DNA of 64,000 bases from Cololabis saira (taxonomy: Eukaryota; Chordata; Actinopteri; Beloniformes; Belonidae), in assembly GCF_033807715.1 (NCBI RefSeq), contig NC_084601.1:13181690-13245689 (forward strand), given 5' to 3'. Under the pieces are notes generated by a model, which made no database searches, was not told the origin of the DNA, and worked only from the letters and a program-made list of their open reading frames with translations. Positions 13,262 through 32,974 of this stretch are shown here, piece after piece. Both the position numbers and the translations under genes were made by a program. Numbering within the stretch: position 1 is the stretch's first letter; each line of letters starts with the position of its first letter.

Positions 13262-14130
13262 TTAAAGCTGCAAGCAGCGATGAACGGGCCCTCTCACCCT
13301 TGTGCACATTCAGGCTGCAGTGGAAGCGCTTGTATGACTTGCATGTTGATTCTTCAGGCCTGGACATTTAGCAGATGACACCACCCACGACTCTCTATAT
13401 CAAACCATTCAAAGGTTATGGCAGAAAGTAGGAACTATCAGGTATCGACCAATCAGATGAAGGGGCGGGGCTAATTTGCACCAATTATGTTCAAGGACTC
13501 AAAACCGAGTCCGATGACACCACCCACGAGTCTCTATATCAAACCACTCAAAAGTTATGGCGGAAAGTAGGAACTATCAAACATGGACCAATCAGGTGAA
13601 GGGGGGGCGCGCTTTTTGGTGTCTATCGTCGCCACGGTAACGCTTTTGACTGAGAAAAGTAATGCCTATCGTCGCAGGATGGAGACGCACATTTTGATAT
13701 ATAACACACCTGGGTGCACGTTACGGTTCTGGCGAAGAAGCGGCCGAAGAAATGGCATAAATCGCGCCAAAATTACACAATTAATTCAAAATGGCCGACT
13801 TCCTGTTCGGTTTCGGCCATGGTGCCAAGAGACTTTTCTTTAAGTTGCGACATGATACAGGTGTGTAGCGATTTTCGTGCATGTACGTCAAACCGTATTA
13901 TGGGGCTTGAGGCACGAAGTTTTCTAGGGGGCGCTGTTGAGGCATTAGGCCACGCCCATTAATGCAAACCATTAAACATCAAATTTTTTGCCAGGCCTGG
14001 CTTGCGTGCAAAATTTGGTGGCTTTTGGGGCATGTTTAGGGGGGCAAAAAGCCCCTCCTTTCATCGGAAGAAGGAAAAAAAAAAAGAGAAAAAAAACGAG
14101 AAAATTCCTATAGATACAATAGGGCACTGT
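13262..14130. repeat. Dispersed fish repeat with an internal 92-bp duplication
   Basis: The left part begins TTAAAGCTGCAAGCAGCGAT and continues to GAACGGGCCC, a sequence I recognise as the start of an abundant dispersed repeat in fish genomes whose class I cannot state with confidence. Two direct copies of a unit of about 92 bp lie at 13374-13465 and 13513-13604, 139 bp apart. Both start GATGACACCACCCACGA and contain GGAACTATCA. The right edge is uncertain; I place it near the segment AGATACAATAGGGC at about 14112. The reading frames that cross this element on both strands look fortuitous. Confidence 0.6.
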
Positions 14131-21834
<7,704 letters not shown>

Positions 21835-22041
21835 ATGGATGGATGGATGGATGGATGGATGGATGGATGGATGGATGGATGGATGGATGGATGGATGGAT
21901 GGATGGATGGATGGATGGATGGATGGATGGATGGATGGATGGATGGATGGATGGATGGATGGATGGATGGATGGATGGATGGATGGATGGATGGATGGAT
22001 GGATGGATGGATGGATGGATGGATGGATGGATGGATGGATG
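21835..22041. repeat. (ATGG)n tetranucleotide array, 207 bp
   Basis: This is about 51 perfect tandem units of ATGG with no interruption. The array is open in all frames (Met-Asp-Gly-Trp on one strand, Ser-Ile-His-Pro on the other) because a tetranucleotide without stops reads through every frame. It may have grown from the tetranucleotide tail of an L2-like retroposon such as the one at 12640-12730, but no LINE body is visible beside it. Confidence 0.97.
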
Positions 22042-22161
22042 AATTGGTCAATGAATTCCTTTTTTCCTTCAAGCATATTAAAAACTAAGATTTTTAGCAT
22101 TTTTAGAGAACTTCCCATCATTGGTGTGGGGATATTTTATGTAACAAATCAATCACCTCCA

Positions 22162-22636
22162 TACGGAGCCCCTAAAGGGACACGGATTTTTTTTTTATAA
22201 TGAGTTTTAAGCGTGCGCGTGAAACCTTTACGCGCGCGCGTAAAACATTTAAGTGAGCACGTGAAGTTGTTTACGTGAGCACGTAAAACGTTTATGCACT
22301 CACTAAAAAGTTTCACGCGCTCTCGCAAAACTTATAAGTGAGCGCCTAAAAGTTGTTCTACGTGAGCACGTAAAAGCAAGTACATGGGAGTATTGCTGGA
22401 ACTGGAGACCCTCCAGTTGCGCCCTGCTCTGTTTATGAATGGAAATGACATTACAGGATTTAGCTGAGCTATATTTTAACCTGGGACTCCATTATAAGGA
22501 CATTACACTTTGCTTGCAAGTAAACAACTTTACGTGCTCACTTAAAGGTTTTACGCGCGCGCGTAAAGGTTTCACGCGCACGCTTAAAACTCATTATAAA
22601 AATTTAAAAAAATCTGTGTCCCTTTAGGGGCTCCGT
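22162..22636. mobile_element. CpG-rich foldback element, 475 bp
   Basis: The two ends are long inverted repeats of roughly 110 bp. The left arm starts TACGGAGCCCCTAAAGGGAC and runs through TTTTAAGCGTGCGCGTGAAA; the right arm is its near-exact complement. The 7-bp sequence ACCTCCA flanks both sides (22155-22161 and 22637-22643); an 8-bp duplication with one mismatch is also possible. The arms and inner regions repeat variants of GTGAGCACGTAAAA and CGCGCGCGTAAA in both orientations. Only the central 150 bp or so is ordinary sequence. There is no transposase. The superfamily is uncertain; a hAT-related foldback is possible from the duplication length. Confidence 0.85.
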
Positions 22637-22808
22637 ACCTCCACGTTTTTTCTTTTTTTTTTTTTTTTTACATGAGAGCATTATTCAATGATTTAAGGTC
22701 TTCCCAAAATTAATCTACTTCTTCTTCATCTCATGATTAATTCATAGGAAATGTAAATAAAGAGCCTGAACAGGTTCTCTATTTCAAGTATCCGGATACA
22801 TTTCTTAA

Positions 22809-23779
22809 AGGTATTGTGACATGAAAAACACATTTTTCTTGATTTTTTGTGTTTTGTTGGGTGTCTTGACATCAATTACACCCAAAAAACAACGAACTTT
22901 TAACATTCAGTGTATTGTGTGCTTTCTGGGATTTTCCGCATAACTGTGCAAAAACGGCGCACCTGGTTTGGTGGCGGGCCGTGACGTCAGGGCCCGCTAA
23001 ATCACCGCCCCCTCCACCCAGCTCCTCCTCTCCTCTCCAGCAACCCATAAAGGCTGATTTATGGTTCCGCGTTACACCGACGCAGAGCCTACGGCGTAGG
23101 GTTACGCGGCGACACGCGGCGACGCGCACCGTACGCTGAACCCTACGGCGTAGGCTCTGCGTCGATTTAACGCAGAACCATAAACCAGGCTTAACACGGA
23201 GCTGTTTATAGCCTCTTTTGTTCTAATCACCGGAGGAAAACTGCTAAGAAGACCCGCGGCCACTGACTGGACTTAAGATAAGGGGACACTTTATTTACAT
23301 GCCTTTATTATTTATTATTTATTTAAATTTTGTGATTGTTTGCTGTGGACTGTCTGCTTCGCCCTGCTCCTTTTCCGTGCATGCTTCGCCTGTCGCTCCC
23401 GGCCCGACGCCGCTGTGAGTGTATTGCTCGCGGGGAGCTGCGGTCCCGGTCCTCTGGTCCCGGTTGGACTTCATCCTCGGGCTGTAGTCGCGCTGTCTGG
23501 GCTGTGTGTCGGTGTTTGTGGTTTGGTGTGCGCGCGTGTGTGTGGAGACGCTGGCAGAAGTGTGTAGCGGTTGGTTGGAGGAGGAGCGGCGCAATGATTG
23601 ACAGGAAAGGGGAAAAAGGACCCGTTTTTCACGGCGCAAAAAAACACTGTCATAAAAAGGACAGAATGGAGAACTAGAGTGAAGTTTTTCTTGTTACACT
23701 CTTTTAGACACATTTAAGGGATGTTGGCCAAGACTTTTAATAGTGTTAAAAGCATGTTAAAAATGATGTCACAATACCT
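22809..23779. mobile_element. Kolobok-like non-autonomous element with TTAA duplication, 971 bp
   Basis: TTAA lies on both sides (22805-22808 and 23780-23783). The termini are inverted repeats starting AGGTATTGTGACAT. TTAA duplications occur in piggyBac and Kolobok elements; the AGG start fits Kolobok better than the CCY start of piggyBac. The interior changes sharply from AT-rich ends to a GC-rich middle (about 22970-23600). A second transposon, the palindromic Harbinger-like copy at 23051-23191, is nested inside. No reading frame resembles a transposase. Confidence 0.85.
23051..23191. mobile_element. Palindromic PIF/Harbinger-like MITE, copy 1 of 4
   Basis: The element is nearly its own reverse complement, starting AGGCTGATTTATGGTTCCGC and ending with the complement of a close variant. 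TAA flanks both sides (23048-23050 and 23192-23194), a 3-bp T-W-A duplication as in PIF/Harbinger transposons. Each arm contains the small palindrome CCTACGGCGTAGG. It is nested inside the TTAA-flanked element at 22809-23779. Sister copies are at 32132-32230, 55092-55195 and 62886-63036. Confidence 0.8.
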
Positions 23780-23783
23780 TTAA

Positions 23784-26700
23784 CTCCACACAGATACTGA
23801 AGCCTCCTTCCACCCTAAAAATGAGTTTTGGTCAAAGTATCGTCTCTTGGATATTTGAGCTCCACTGTAGGCGATGAGAGATGTTCAGAGCACGGTACTT
23901 TCAGGAGTTTTCTCTGCTCCTTCTGCACAGATTAAGAACGTTATCAATGATTGCTTAAAAAAGTTGTGAACTTGGGGATTTGTGACTTCACAAGTATAAT
24001 CTTTGTGCAACTTAAACAAGTTTAACTTGAAGCCTGCTTTACGTATGTGGATGTACCGTAGGTAATACTTGTACGTTAATACACTTTGCATTTCAGTGAG
24101 GAAAGCAGACTAGATTAGCATGTTTTAAAAAACCTAGCAGATACAAATGCTTCTAAGAGGTGGAGAATGTTCACAGCAGCGCTATAAGTATTACATTCTC
24201 AGTCTTAAAATAGTAAATGTGGACATTTACAGCTACGTGGACCAGGGGAGATTTGGCTGATCTGCACATAAACCGCAATGTAAAGCCGAAAGTGCACTAT
24301 AATGTAAAAGTAACCTTGCAGAGGCAGTACAGCTTACATGAGATTCACTGTTTTGTGCAAAAAAATTTAATTTAAATCACCCCCCCCCCCTGCAAGTTTA
24401 ATCTCTGGCATCAATGGTGTTGAATATGTCACATGATTGTCTTGTGTTGCCCAGGAGTTTGACAAGAAGTCAAATCTTAAACTTCCTCAGCAACGCAAGG
24501 GGCTGTGATAGTGGCCCAGTGTGCTCCAATGAAACTTAAGTTTTTTTTTTATATACTTTAAAGCAGAGAATTTGCTTTGGCTCCACTAAAATCTCATGTG
24601 ACTGACCTGGGTGTTATGACACGTGGTCTTGTTCTGCTAATCTAGTCAGCCGTTGCGTTGAAATGTCAAACCTGTCTTGCACATAGTAAAACATTTATGT
24701 GTTCCACTGACGTTTAAGACAAAAGAAAATCTTTCTAATCTGATGGATTATTGATCGACACGCAGATGCCACTGTGAACCTTCAAAAATGAATAAATAGG
24801 TCAAATAAAACAAAATACAATTATATAAACAAACAAATAATTGAATAAATCTAAATTACTACTAATTACTAAACAAATCCAGACTTTTTGGGCATTTTTC
24901 CACCCAACCAGCCAAACTAATCACCCACCATGCACTTCTCAGATCCGTCTTGTTGAAAGGTTATTATCGCTGTTCGGAATTTCACCGAGGGTTCATGAAA
25001 ACAAGGCTGACTGCTTTTCACATAATTTTCTACAAATTGCTGAGGCGCCAGGGTGCCTTTTATCGTCACATCTTATTGCACTCCGTGGTCTTGCTGTGTT
25101 CATTTTCTCCACATGCCGCTCTTCACGGCTCTCATCCTGGCTTTTCTTCATCTTTATTCCATCTTTCCTGCCTGAATCCTTTCAGTTATTCTAAGTATGC
25201 AAAATGCATTTCGCTCTTATTTCCCCAGAACTTCAGACTCGATACTAATTACGTTTGATGAGCTGTGGTCGGGGAAGGGAGGGTCTTGAAATGCACACAT
25301 GGGCAGGAGGTAAGCAGATGGGAAACAAAACAAAAGATATAACCCAGATAACAAGGAACAAATTGGGCAGAAGAACAAGCTGGTCAGGCAGGTCAAGCAA
25401 GTCCGTCAATCGTTCAGCTGTGTAGCCCCGAAAGATGTGATTTAGTCAAATAGGAAGAAGTAAAGACGCGAAGCAACAGCACAGATCAAAGCCATTTTTG
25501 ATCTCTTTTTAATAGCAGGTTTCAATAAATGATCTGACTTGTGAAACTAAATTCAGCTCAGCTGATTCTCTTTAAGCTGATCATGTATGATCTGTTTACA
25601 TGAGTGAATGAATGAAATAATAATAACAAAGAATAGAATAATACAGCAAACAAACTATCGCTGACATGCTTTCATAACGTGTGCGCTCCACGGAACGAGC
25701 AAATACTGGCAGTCGAAGTGACATATGCTCGCAAGCACGTGCACGCCTCACCATTAGGTACCGTAGCTGCAGGTGAGAATGACTCAACTGTCCATTCGCT
25801 GCCTCATTTGTTGGTCAATCTGTTCTTGCTCTTTTATAATCACACTCAGATCCACATCTAAAAATAAGGCCCAGCAGCTGTACTGATGGAGTCGAGGGAA
25901 ATCAGAGGGGCAGCATTCTCTGTGTGGGTGTCATCTTTGCCGTAGCGTTCTTCTGCCTTGAAATGACTTGAAAGCAGCATACCAGCATTTAATGAGGGAT
26001 TAGTGTTAACCACCAGTCAACTTGCTTTTTTTTTTTTTTTTTTTTACTCCACACACATCATGTAGTTTAGGTATTTGTGAAATGTTGTCCTTTCTTTGAG
26101 GCGGCCTGTGGTTTCTAATTAATTCAGTTCAGTCTGAAAATCAACTTGAAAAGACTTCAGGCTCTTTTGAGATAGAACAGCCGTCACAAGGAGCACGCTC
26201 GTGGCTTCTTTTTAGTTTTGCACACGGGTTCACCATCATTGCTTGGTAACTGGAAACAGGACTGATCAACTTCTCATTAAGGAACTCGTTTCGAGATCCA
26301 GGAAGGAAAAGTCAATCATAACTGTTGATGGATTCTATAATAATCCACACTCTTACTGCTACTCTAAACTGTAGCTGAGCTGAAATAGTAAAAAATAGAG
26401 AGGAAACAAATCTTTTTTTCCAATTTTGTGAGTGTGTTTGTCTGAACATCTACAAATACTCACCTTTGCAGATTGTCTTTATAAGCAAAGCTGATAGTCA
26501 GATGGAATAAGAAAATGGTATCAAGCCCATCTTATTTATTCATCTACTCTGGCATATTTGCATTATTCTGTTCATTTCCATATTTCCCCATCTATTTTCT
26601 TGCTTCTCCACCTATCTCTTTGTTCCCTATTCCCTCATCCCTCTATCTCTCCCCTCATCTCCCCGCATCATCTGGATCCATCTCTCCGTGGAAACTCTGC

Positions 26701-28912
26701 CAGCACCGTGCATGCTGCAGCCCTCCCAAAGTGATCCCGTTAGAAGGCTAATGCTGTGAAAAATGACAGTAAACTGGCACTTTTTCAGCCATCACCACCA
26801 CTTTGGGCCCGCCTGCCGCCTACAACCCCCGTTGCCTGGCAACTCCCCAGACAGCATTCCTCCAAAAGGCGAGAGCTTCTTTCTGTTGCGCTGCGATAGA
26901 GACCCAAGCCTAATAAGCATTATATCTCATTTGGTCTTATCATTCAGTTGTTAGTGACACAAGTTTGCCTGGAGCTGCGCGCATGCAAAGAGCACTCATG
27001 CAGAATGTGTTTCTCTTTTTGAATGAGCGAAATGATTTGCAAAAAAGTCAGGCTTCCTGGAGTATTGTTGAAGGAAGGAAAGGTTTTTTTTTTTTTACTG
27101 CCAAAAACACAAAAAGATGCACATGATGTATTTAAGCTGTTCAATGGAGAGCTGTACAGTGAGTGTATATTCCATATGTAATCCTCCAAAAATGTAGAAT
27201 TAGAACAAAAAAATCAACAGATTAGAACATAAAATGAATTTTAATCAGAATGTTTAGGTGTATGCTTCTCTGTTCACATATAAACCAATAGTTTACGAAA
27301 ATTAGAGGGGAATTTTAGTAATTTTTTTTTTACATTGATCAGTGAACAGTTTGATGTTGATGGCTGAAAACGTGAAAAATGCATTCACCATATGGATACC
27401 CAGCAAGTGGCAGCACTGCTCTTGGTCAAGATAACAGGACCGACTAGGTATTGATGAACTGCAAAGTGGAGATTAGGACATTTTCCCTCCTTTTTTTTTG
27501 GGTCATTTTGCAGATAAGAGCGTTTGCGTTTCAGCCATCGATAAATATGGAAAACATGCATTTAGAAACGCTGCTGTGTAATTGCCAAAGGTTTTTAGAA
27601 TCTGTGTCAATGAGCAATTACAGTTTCATTTGTCCCTTTTCCGCTATTGAATGCTTTTTTCCTTTTTTTTTTTACATTACATAACTATTCATTAATAATT
27701 TATTCTGTCATACAGGATGTTTATAGGATTAACCACATTGCTTGTGAGATATTTGACATTTGGAGAACAAGGTGGAGCAGCATCAAGGATCGTTTGTCGT
27801 TCATCTTTTCTTGCATTAAAGAGTTGGTGAGGATTCTGTGAAGGGGCAGCGCCTCTACTCTGAGTCCTCCTCGATGAATGAATCCCTTACTCTACCTCTA
27901 ATGGAGAGTCTAGACATCCTGCAGAGGAAACTCCTTTACGTTTGTGATCTCAGAAGCTGCTTGCAGGGCCCAAAAGCTAACCAAGCTTGACTGAACTCCT
28001 CTTTCAGCTTATCAGCTTCTCCCACTTGTGGTGTCGACCATCACGTCCAAAGATTGCTGCCAGGGCAGGCGCCGGCAACATTGCGGCCGCATGACAGACT
28101 TAACAGTCATCACAAAAACACATCCTGCACTTTGCATCCTCCAGTGTGACTTTTAACTGAGTAATATGATCCTGGGTTCACGTTCAAACTGTAGAGGATG
28201 TATTTCCTCTGCAGGTAGAATGTAATTAAATCAGAAAAGTGTGTTAGAATACATGAAATATGTAAATATGGATATTATGGATCAAGCCAGAATGACGAGT
28301 TCAAGAGGTATTTTTCTGAAGCTGGAGGAATGTGTAGGTGTATGTTTGTCAATTATAAGGAGGAAGCATTTACATGAGCACTTTTACCAACACGCTCTTA
28401 ATGTACTATATATGAGAGCTGAAAGTAAATTCTCTCTTTTCACGTATTCCTTTCTAGTTTAAATTGTGCAGCACTGCTCTGCAGATGTCTCATTGCACAC
28501 ACACTCAGACACCCTCTGCCGAGGCTTGTCTCATCGTAAATAAGTCTGCAGAGCCACCCTTCAGAGCAGAACAGCATTATGCTTAGCATTGCCCTGGGTG
28601 TCTTACAGGTATTATATATTGGTGGAGGTCCAGATAAATCCATACAGCGTAAACTAATGTTCTTATTAAAGCCCTGCCTGCCAGAGAGTGGGAGGAGCGG
28701 AAGAGAGACGACCTGTTGTGGCTTATAGGAATCCACAACGGGCCCTACTTTGTTCTGCAAGTCACCTGCATCATGAGCTGCCGTGAGCAAACATGTGGAA
28801 GGAAAACATGAATAGATAAATAAACTAAGAGTACATCGGTTGAATGGTGATGCAGCATGAAGACTGAGGGAAAAATCCACACCTGGATATCAGATCACTT
28901 GAGACTCAGATA
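23784..28912. other. Non-coding, probable gabbr2 intron
   Basis: I found no exon. The stretch includes a C run near 24380-24391, a 20-base T run at 26026-26045, and a segment near 27840-27975 that faintly resembles degraded fish LINE sequence. Small reading frames are not supported by domains, splice context or codon pattern. Confidence 0.45.
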
Positions 28913-28920
28913 GGCTATGC

Positions 28921-29504
28921 CAGGGGTCGGCAACCCAAAATGTTGAAAGAGCCATATTGGACAAAAAAGACAAAAAACAAATATGTTTTGAGCCGCAAAA
29001 AATGAAAAGTCTTGTATAAGCCTTAGAATGAAGGCAACACATGCTGCATGTATCTATATTAGTTATAACTGGGGGAAGATTTTTGTTTTCATTATGCACT
29101 TCGAGAAAAAAGTCAAAATGTCGAGAAAAAAGTCAAAATGTCAAGAAAAAAGTCGAAATTTCAAGAAAAAAGTAGAAATGTCAAGATTAATGTTGAAGTA
29201 CAATCTTGGGACAAAAGTCGAAATGTGGAGAAAAAAGTCGAAATGATGAGAAAAAAGTCGAAATGTTGAGAAAAAAGTCGAAATGTCGAGGAAAAAGTCG
29301 AAATGTCGAGGAAAAAGTTGAAATGTTGAGAAAAGAAAGTCAAAATTTCGAGAAGAAAAAAAAGAGAAAAAAAAGGAAAAAATTGAAAAAAAGAAGAAAA
29401 AAAGGGGGGAAAAAAAGAAAAAAAATTAAAAAAGCTCCAGGGAGCCACTAGGGCGGCGCTAAAGAGCCGCATGCGGCGCTAGAGCCGCGGGTTGCCGACC
29501 CCTG
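28921..29504. mobile_element. hAT-type element with internal minisatellite, 584 bp
   Basis: The ends are inverted repeats: CAGGGGTCGGCAACCC at the left and its complement at the right, a terminus I recognise from widespread vertebrate hAT families. The flanking 8-mers are GGCTATGC (28913-28920) and GGCTATGT (29505-29512), matching at 7 of 8 positions, as expected for an aged hAT target-site duplication. The middle is a purine-rich tandem array (separate entry). There is no transposase. It lies only 235 bp upstream of the first gabbr2 exon in the window. Confidence 0.9.
29100..29350. repeat. 20-bp purine-rich minisatellite inside the hAT element
   Basis: About 12 imperfect tandem copies of a unit close to AGAAAAAAGTCGAAATGTCG run across this segment, followed to about 29430 by a nearly pure A/G stretch. 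Units differ mainly at the CG dinucleotides (TCG, TTG, TCA), consistent with CpG decay. The array gives Lys/Ser/Glu-rich reading frames on one strand and Phe/Ser-rich ones on the other; these are by-products of the repeat. Confidence 0.9.
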
Positions 29505-29738
29505 GGCTATGTGGTCTTTTTTTTTACAATTAACATTTTGGGACGCGATGAAGGGTTCAGTGGCCGAAGGACACTTCAACTGCGGTGCTGGGAGTTGGAT
29601 CACTAGCCCTTCCTGCTGGAGAGCAGCCTGCTCCACCAGCCAACTACAGCAACCATCTGAAACATCTACAGAGACGCTAGTCATGAACCGGTCCATGCTG
29701 TACTCAGTTCTCCTTCTTTCTACTCGCGTTGTCAACAG

Positions 29739-29849
29739 GCGGACCCCCAAGGCCGAGACATCGCCATCCGGCCGTTCTTGGAGCACTGCGAGAACACCCA
29801 CATGACCATTTGGCTGGGCATCGTCTACGCCTACAAGGGGCTGCTCATG
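29739..29849 (+). CDS. gabbr2: GABA-B receptor subunit 2, exon: extracellular loop 2 to TM5
   Basis: This is the first of six gabbr2 coding exons in the window. GABBR2 pairs with GABBR1 to form the GABA-B receptor, a class C G-protein-coupled receptor of neuronal membranes; GABBR2 carries the G-protein coupling. The 37 residues run from [20 protein letters not shown] to YAYKGLLM and closely match vertebrate GABBR2. The Cys in the HCENTH segment is the loop-2 cysteine expected to form the disulfide with the top of TM3, and [17 protein letters not shown] begins TM5. The acceptor AG is at 29737-29738 after a pyrimidine tract and the donor GT is at 29850-29851; both junctions are phase 0. The exon before it (TM4 region) was not found in the window, so the gene is 5'-partial here. 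Confidence 0.96.
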
Positions 29850-31335
<1,486 letters not shown>

Positions 31336-31399
31336 TGATTCATTAATTATCGCCACATGCACTCACCCAGCTCAGTCATACCTGGAAAAAGTTGCAGTA

Positions 31400-32716
31400 C
31401 AGGGCTCCAGACTAACTTTTTTCACTAGGAGCACAGTAGCCCCTAACTGAAATTTTTTAGGGGCACAATCAGAAATTTTAGGAGCGCACATCGTTTATCG
31501 ACACGCTAACCAAATTTTTACATTTCTACTACATTTCAGTGTATTAGTAATACATATTTCATAATAGATTAATGAATTACCACAATGTGCTGTTTCAAAT
31601 GCAGTGTTACATTTTATTGTGCACTTTTAAAGATGCCGCAACATAAAGTAAACTGATAGCACCATTGCTGTCATTATATATAAAAAAAACATACATTCAC
31701 ATGATAAAAAAGTGCTTGGTAACAAAGTGCTTAGTAACCTTTCAGCCATGAATTTAACTGTTAAACACAGTACTTAACAAATGTACAAATATTGGGGGTA
31801 CTGGCCAATAACATTTCCCTACTTGTGTCTTTACTAAAACCCTGAACTTACACCAGTTGACCAAATTCACTGCCTTCACTCAAATAACGAAGGATTTTAC
31901 CAAGAAATATTCTTATTTCTAACCTAAAAATGCCATTACACCTGATAACACACATCACTTAAAAGGTTAGGTGTTTTTCCCACGTGTTAAAATTTAACTT
32001 TCATTTGTGTCAAGCAAATTTTAAGTTCTAGTTACGTTTTAAGTTAGAGTTTTGGCAGTGTTCAAAATAAAATAATGAGACCTGCTGTATTGGAGAACAT
32101 TTTCTTTTTTTTTTTTTTCTTTACCGGGTGAAGGCTGATTTATGGTTCCGCGTTACAACAACGCAGAGCCTACGCCGTAGGCTACGGCGTAGGCTCTGCA
32201 TTGATTTAAGGCGGAACCATAATTCAGGCTTTAGGGGAACATATGGGAGAACAACCAGAAGAATATAGAGTGGATTAAAAATAAAAGTTAAGCACTGAGC
32301 TACATGTGTCTCCCGTCTGGGCCATTGCAGACTCATTGCCTGAGCAAGATGTTACTAAAACCAAACATACCCGCCGTCTCTTTCTTCTAACTTTATGTGC
32401 GCGCCGCGGCGGCAGCGTGTTGTGTCGCATTAAATGTGGTCCGGGCGTAATACCTGCTTTGAGCTGGTGAAATTAAACAAAAAAAATAAATAAATAAATA
32501 GATCCCCCAACTCATTCCCTTTCACACTCATTGGCCTGCAATATGCAGGTTCATTGACGCACCCCTTCCACGTTTAACGTGTAAAAGAAAAAAAAAAAAA
32601 AAAAAAACACTGGCAAATTTACTGGTGGCACGTGTGCGAGTGGACATGAAATTCAGTCGCACATACTCAAATTTTGGTCGCAAAATGCGAGCATTTGGTC
32701 GCAGTCTGGAGCCCTG
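31400..32716. mobile_element. hAT-like element in gabbr2 intron, about 1.3 kb
   Basis: The terminal inverted repeat is CAGGGCTCCAGACT at the left and its complement at the right, typical of hAT families. The direct repeat at the borders is imperfect: TTGCAGTA before the left end and TGCAGTA overlapping the right end, so the exact right boundary may be shifted by two bases. The outer right part is distinct, with GTCGCA-type motifs repeated near 32655-32705. A palindromic Harbinger-like copy is nested at 32132-32230. No transposase frame is visible. It lies wholly between two gabbr2 exons and does not disturb splice sites. Confidence 0.7.
32132..32230. mobile_element. Palindromic PIF/Harbinger-like MITE, copy 2 of 4
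   Basis: This is a 99-bp near-palindrome starting AGGCTGATTTATGGTTCCGC, with central arms reading GCCTACGCCGTAGGC. Flanking triplets are TGA on the left and TTA on the right, one base short of a matching T-W-A duplication. It is shorter than copy 1 because the inner GC-rich loop is missing. It is nested in the hAT-like element at 31400-32716. Confidence 0.75.
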
Positions 32717-32791
32717 CAGTATGGTTTTTATAACCATTGCAGTTTAACATGTGAGCGCATCGGTGACCAAAACCTGTGACCCCTCCTGCAG

Positions 32792-32974
32792 TTCATCACC
32801 ATGAGAACAAACCCAGATGCAGCCACCCAGAACCGGAGGTTAAAGTTCACCCAGAATCAGAAGAAAGAGGACTCCAAGACCTCCACCTCTGTCACCAGCG
32901 TCAACCAGGCCAACACTTCCCGACTGGATGGGCTTCAAACCGACAACCACCGCCTTCGGATGAAGATAACAGAG
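32792..32974 (+). CDS. gabbr2: GABA-B receptor subunit 2, exon: proximal tail and start of coiled coil
   Basis: The exon encodes 61 residues of the cytoplasmic tail, from [20 protein letters not shown] to [10 protein letters not shown]. The stretch [19 protein letters not shown] is the beginning of the coiled coil that pairs with the matching coil of GABBR1; in mammals this pairing masks the ER-retention signal of GABBR1 and lets the heterodimer reach the surface. The segment [12 protein letters not shown] and the Ser/Thr-rich linker ([14 protein letters not shown]) are strongly conserved. The junctions are AG 32790-32791 and GT 32975-32976, phase 0. The donor GTCTGA is weaker than average, but the frame and the next exon confirm it. 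Confidence 0.96.

Noticed and set aside
28440..28880. 146-codon reading frame on the - strand
   Set aside because: It has no conserved motif, no splice context and lies in a presumed intron.
29028..29472. Lys/Glu/Ser-rich and Phe/Ser-rich reading frames on opposite strands
   Set aside because: They are products of the 20-bp minisatellite inside the hAT element.
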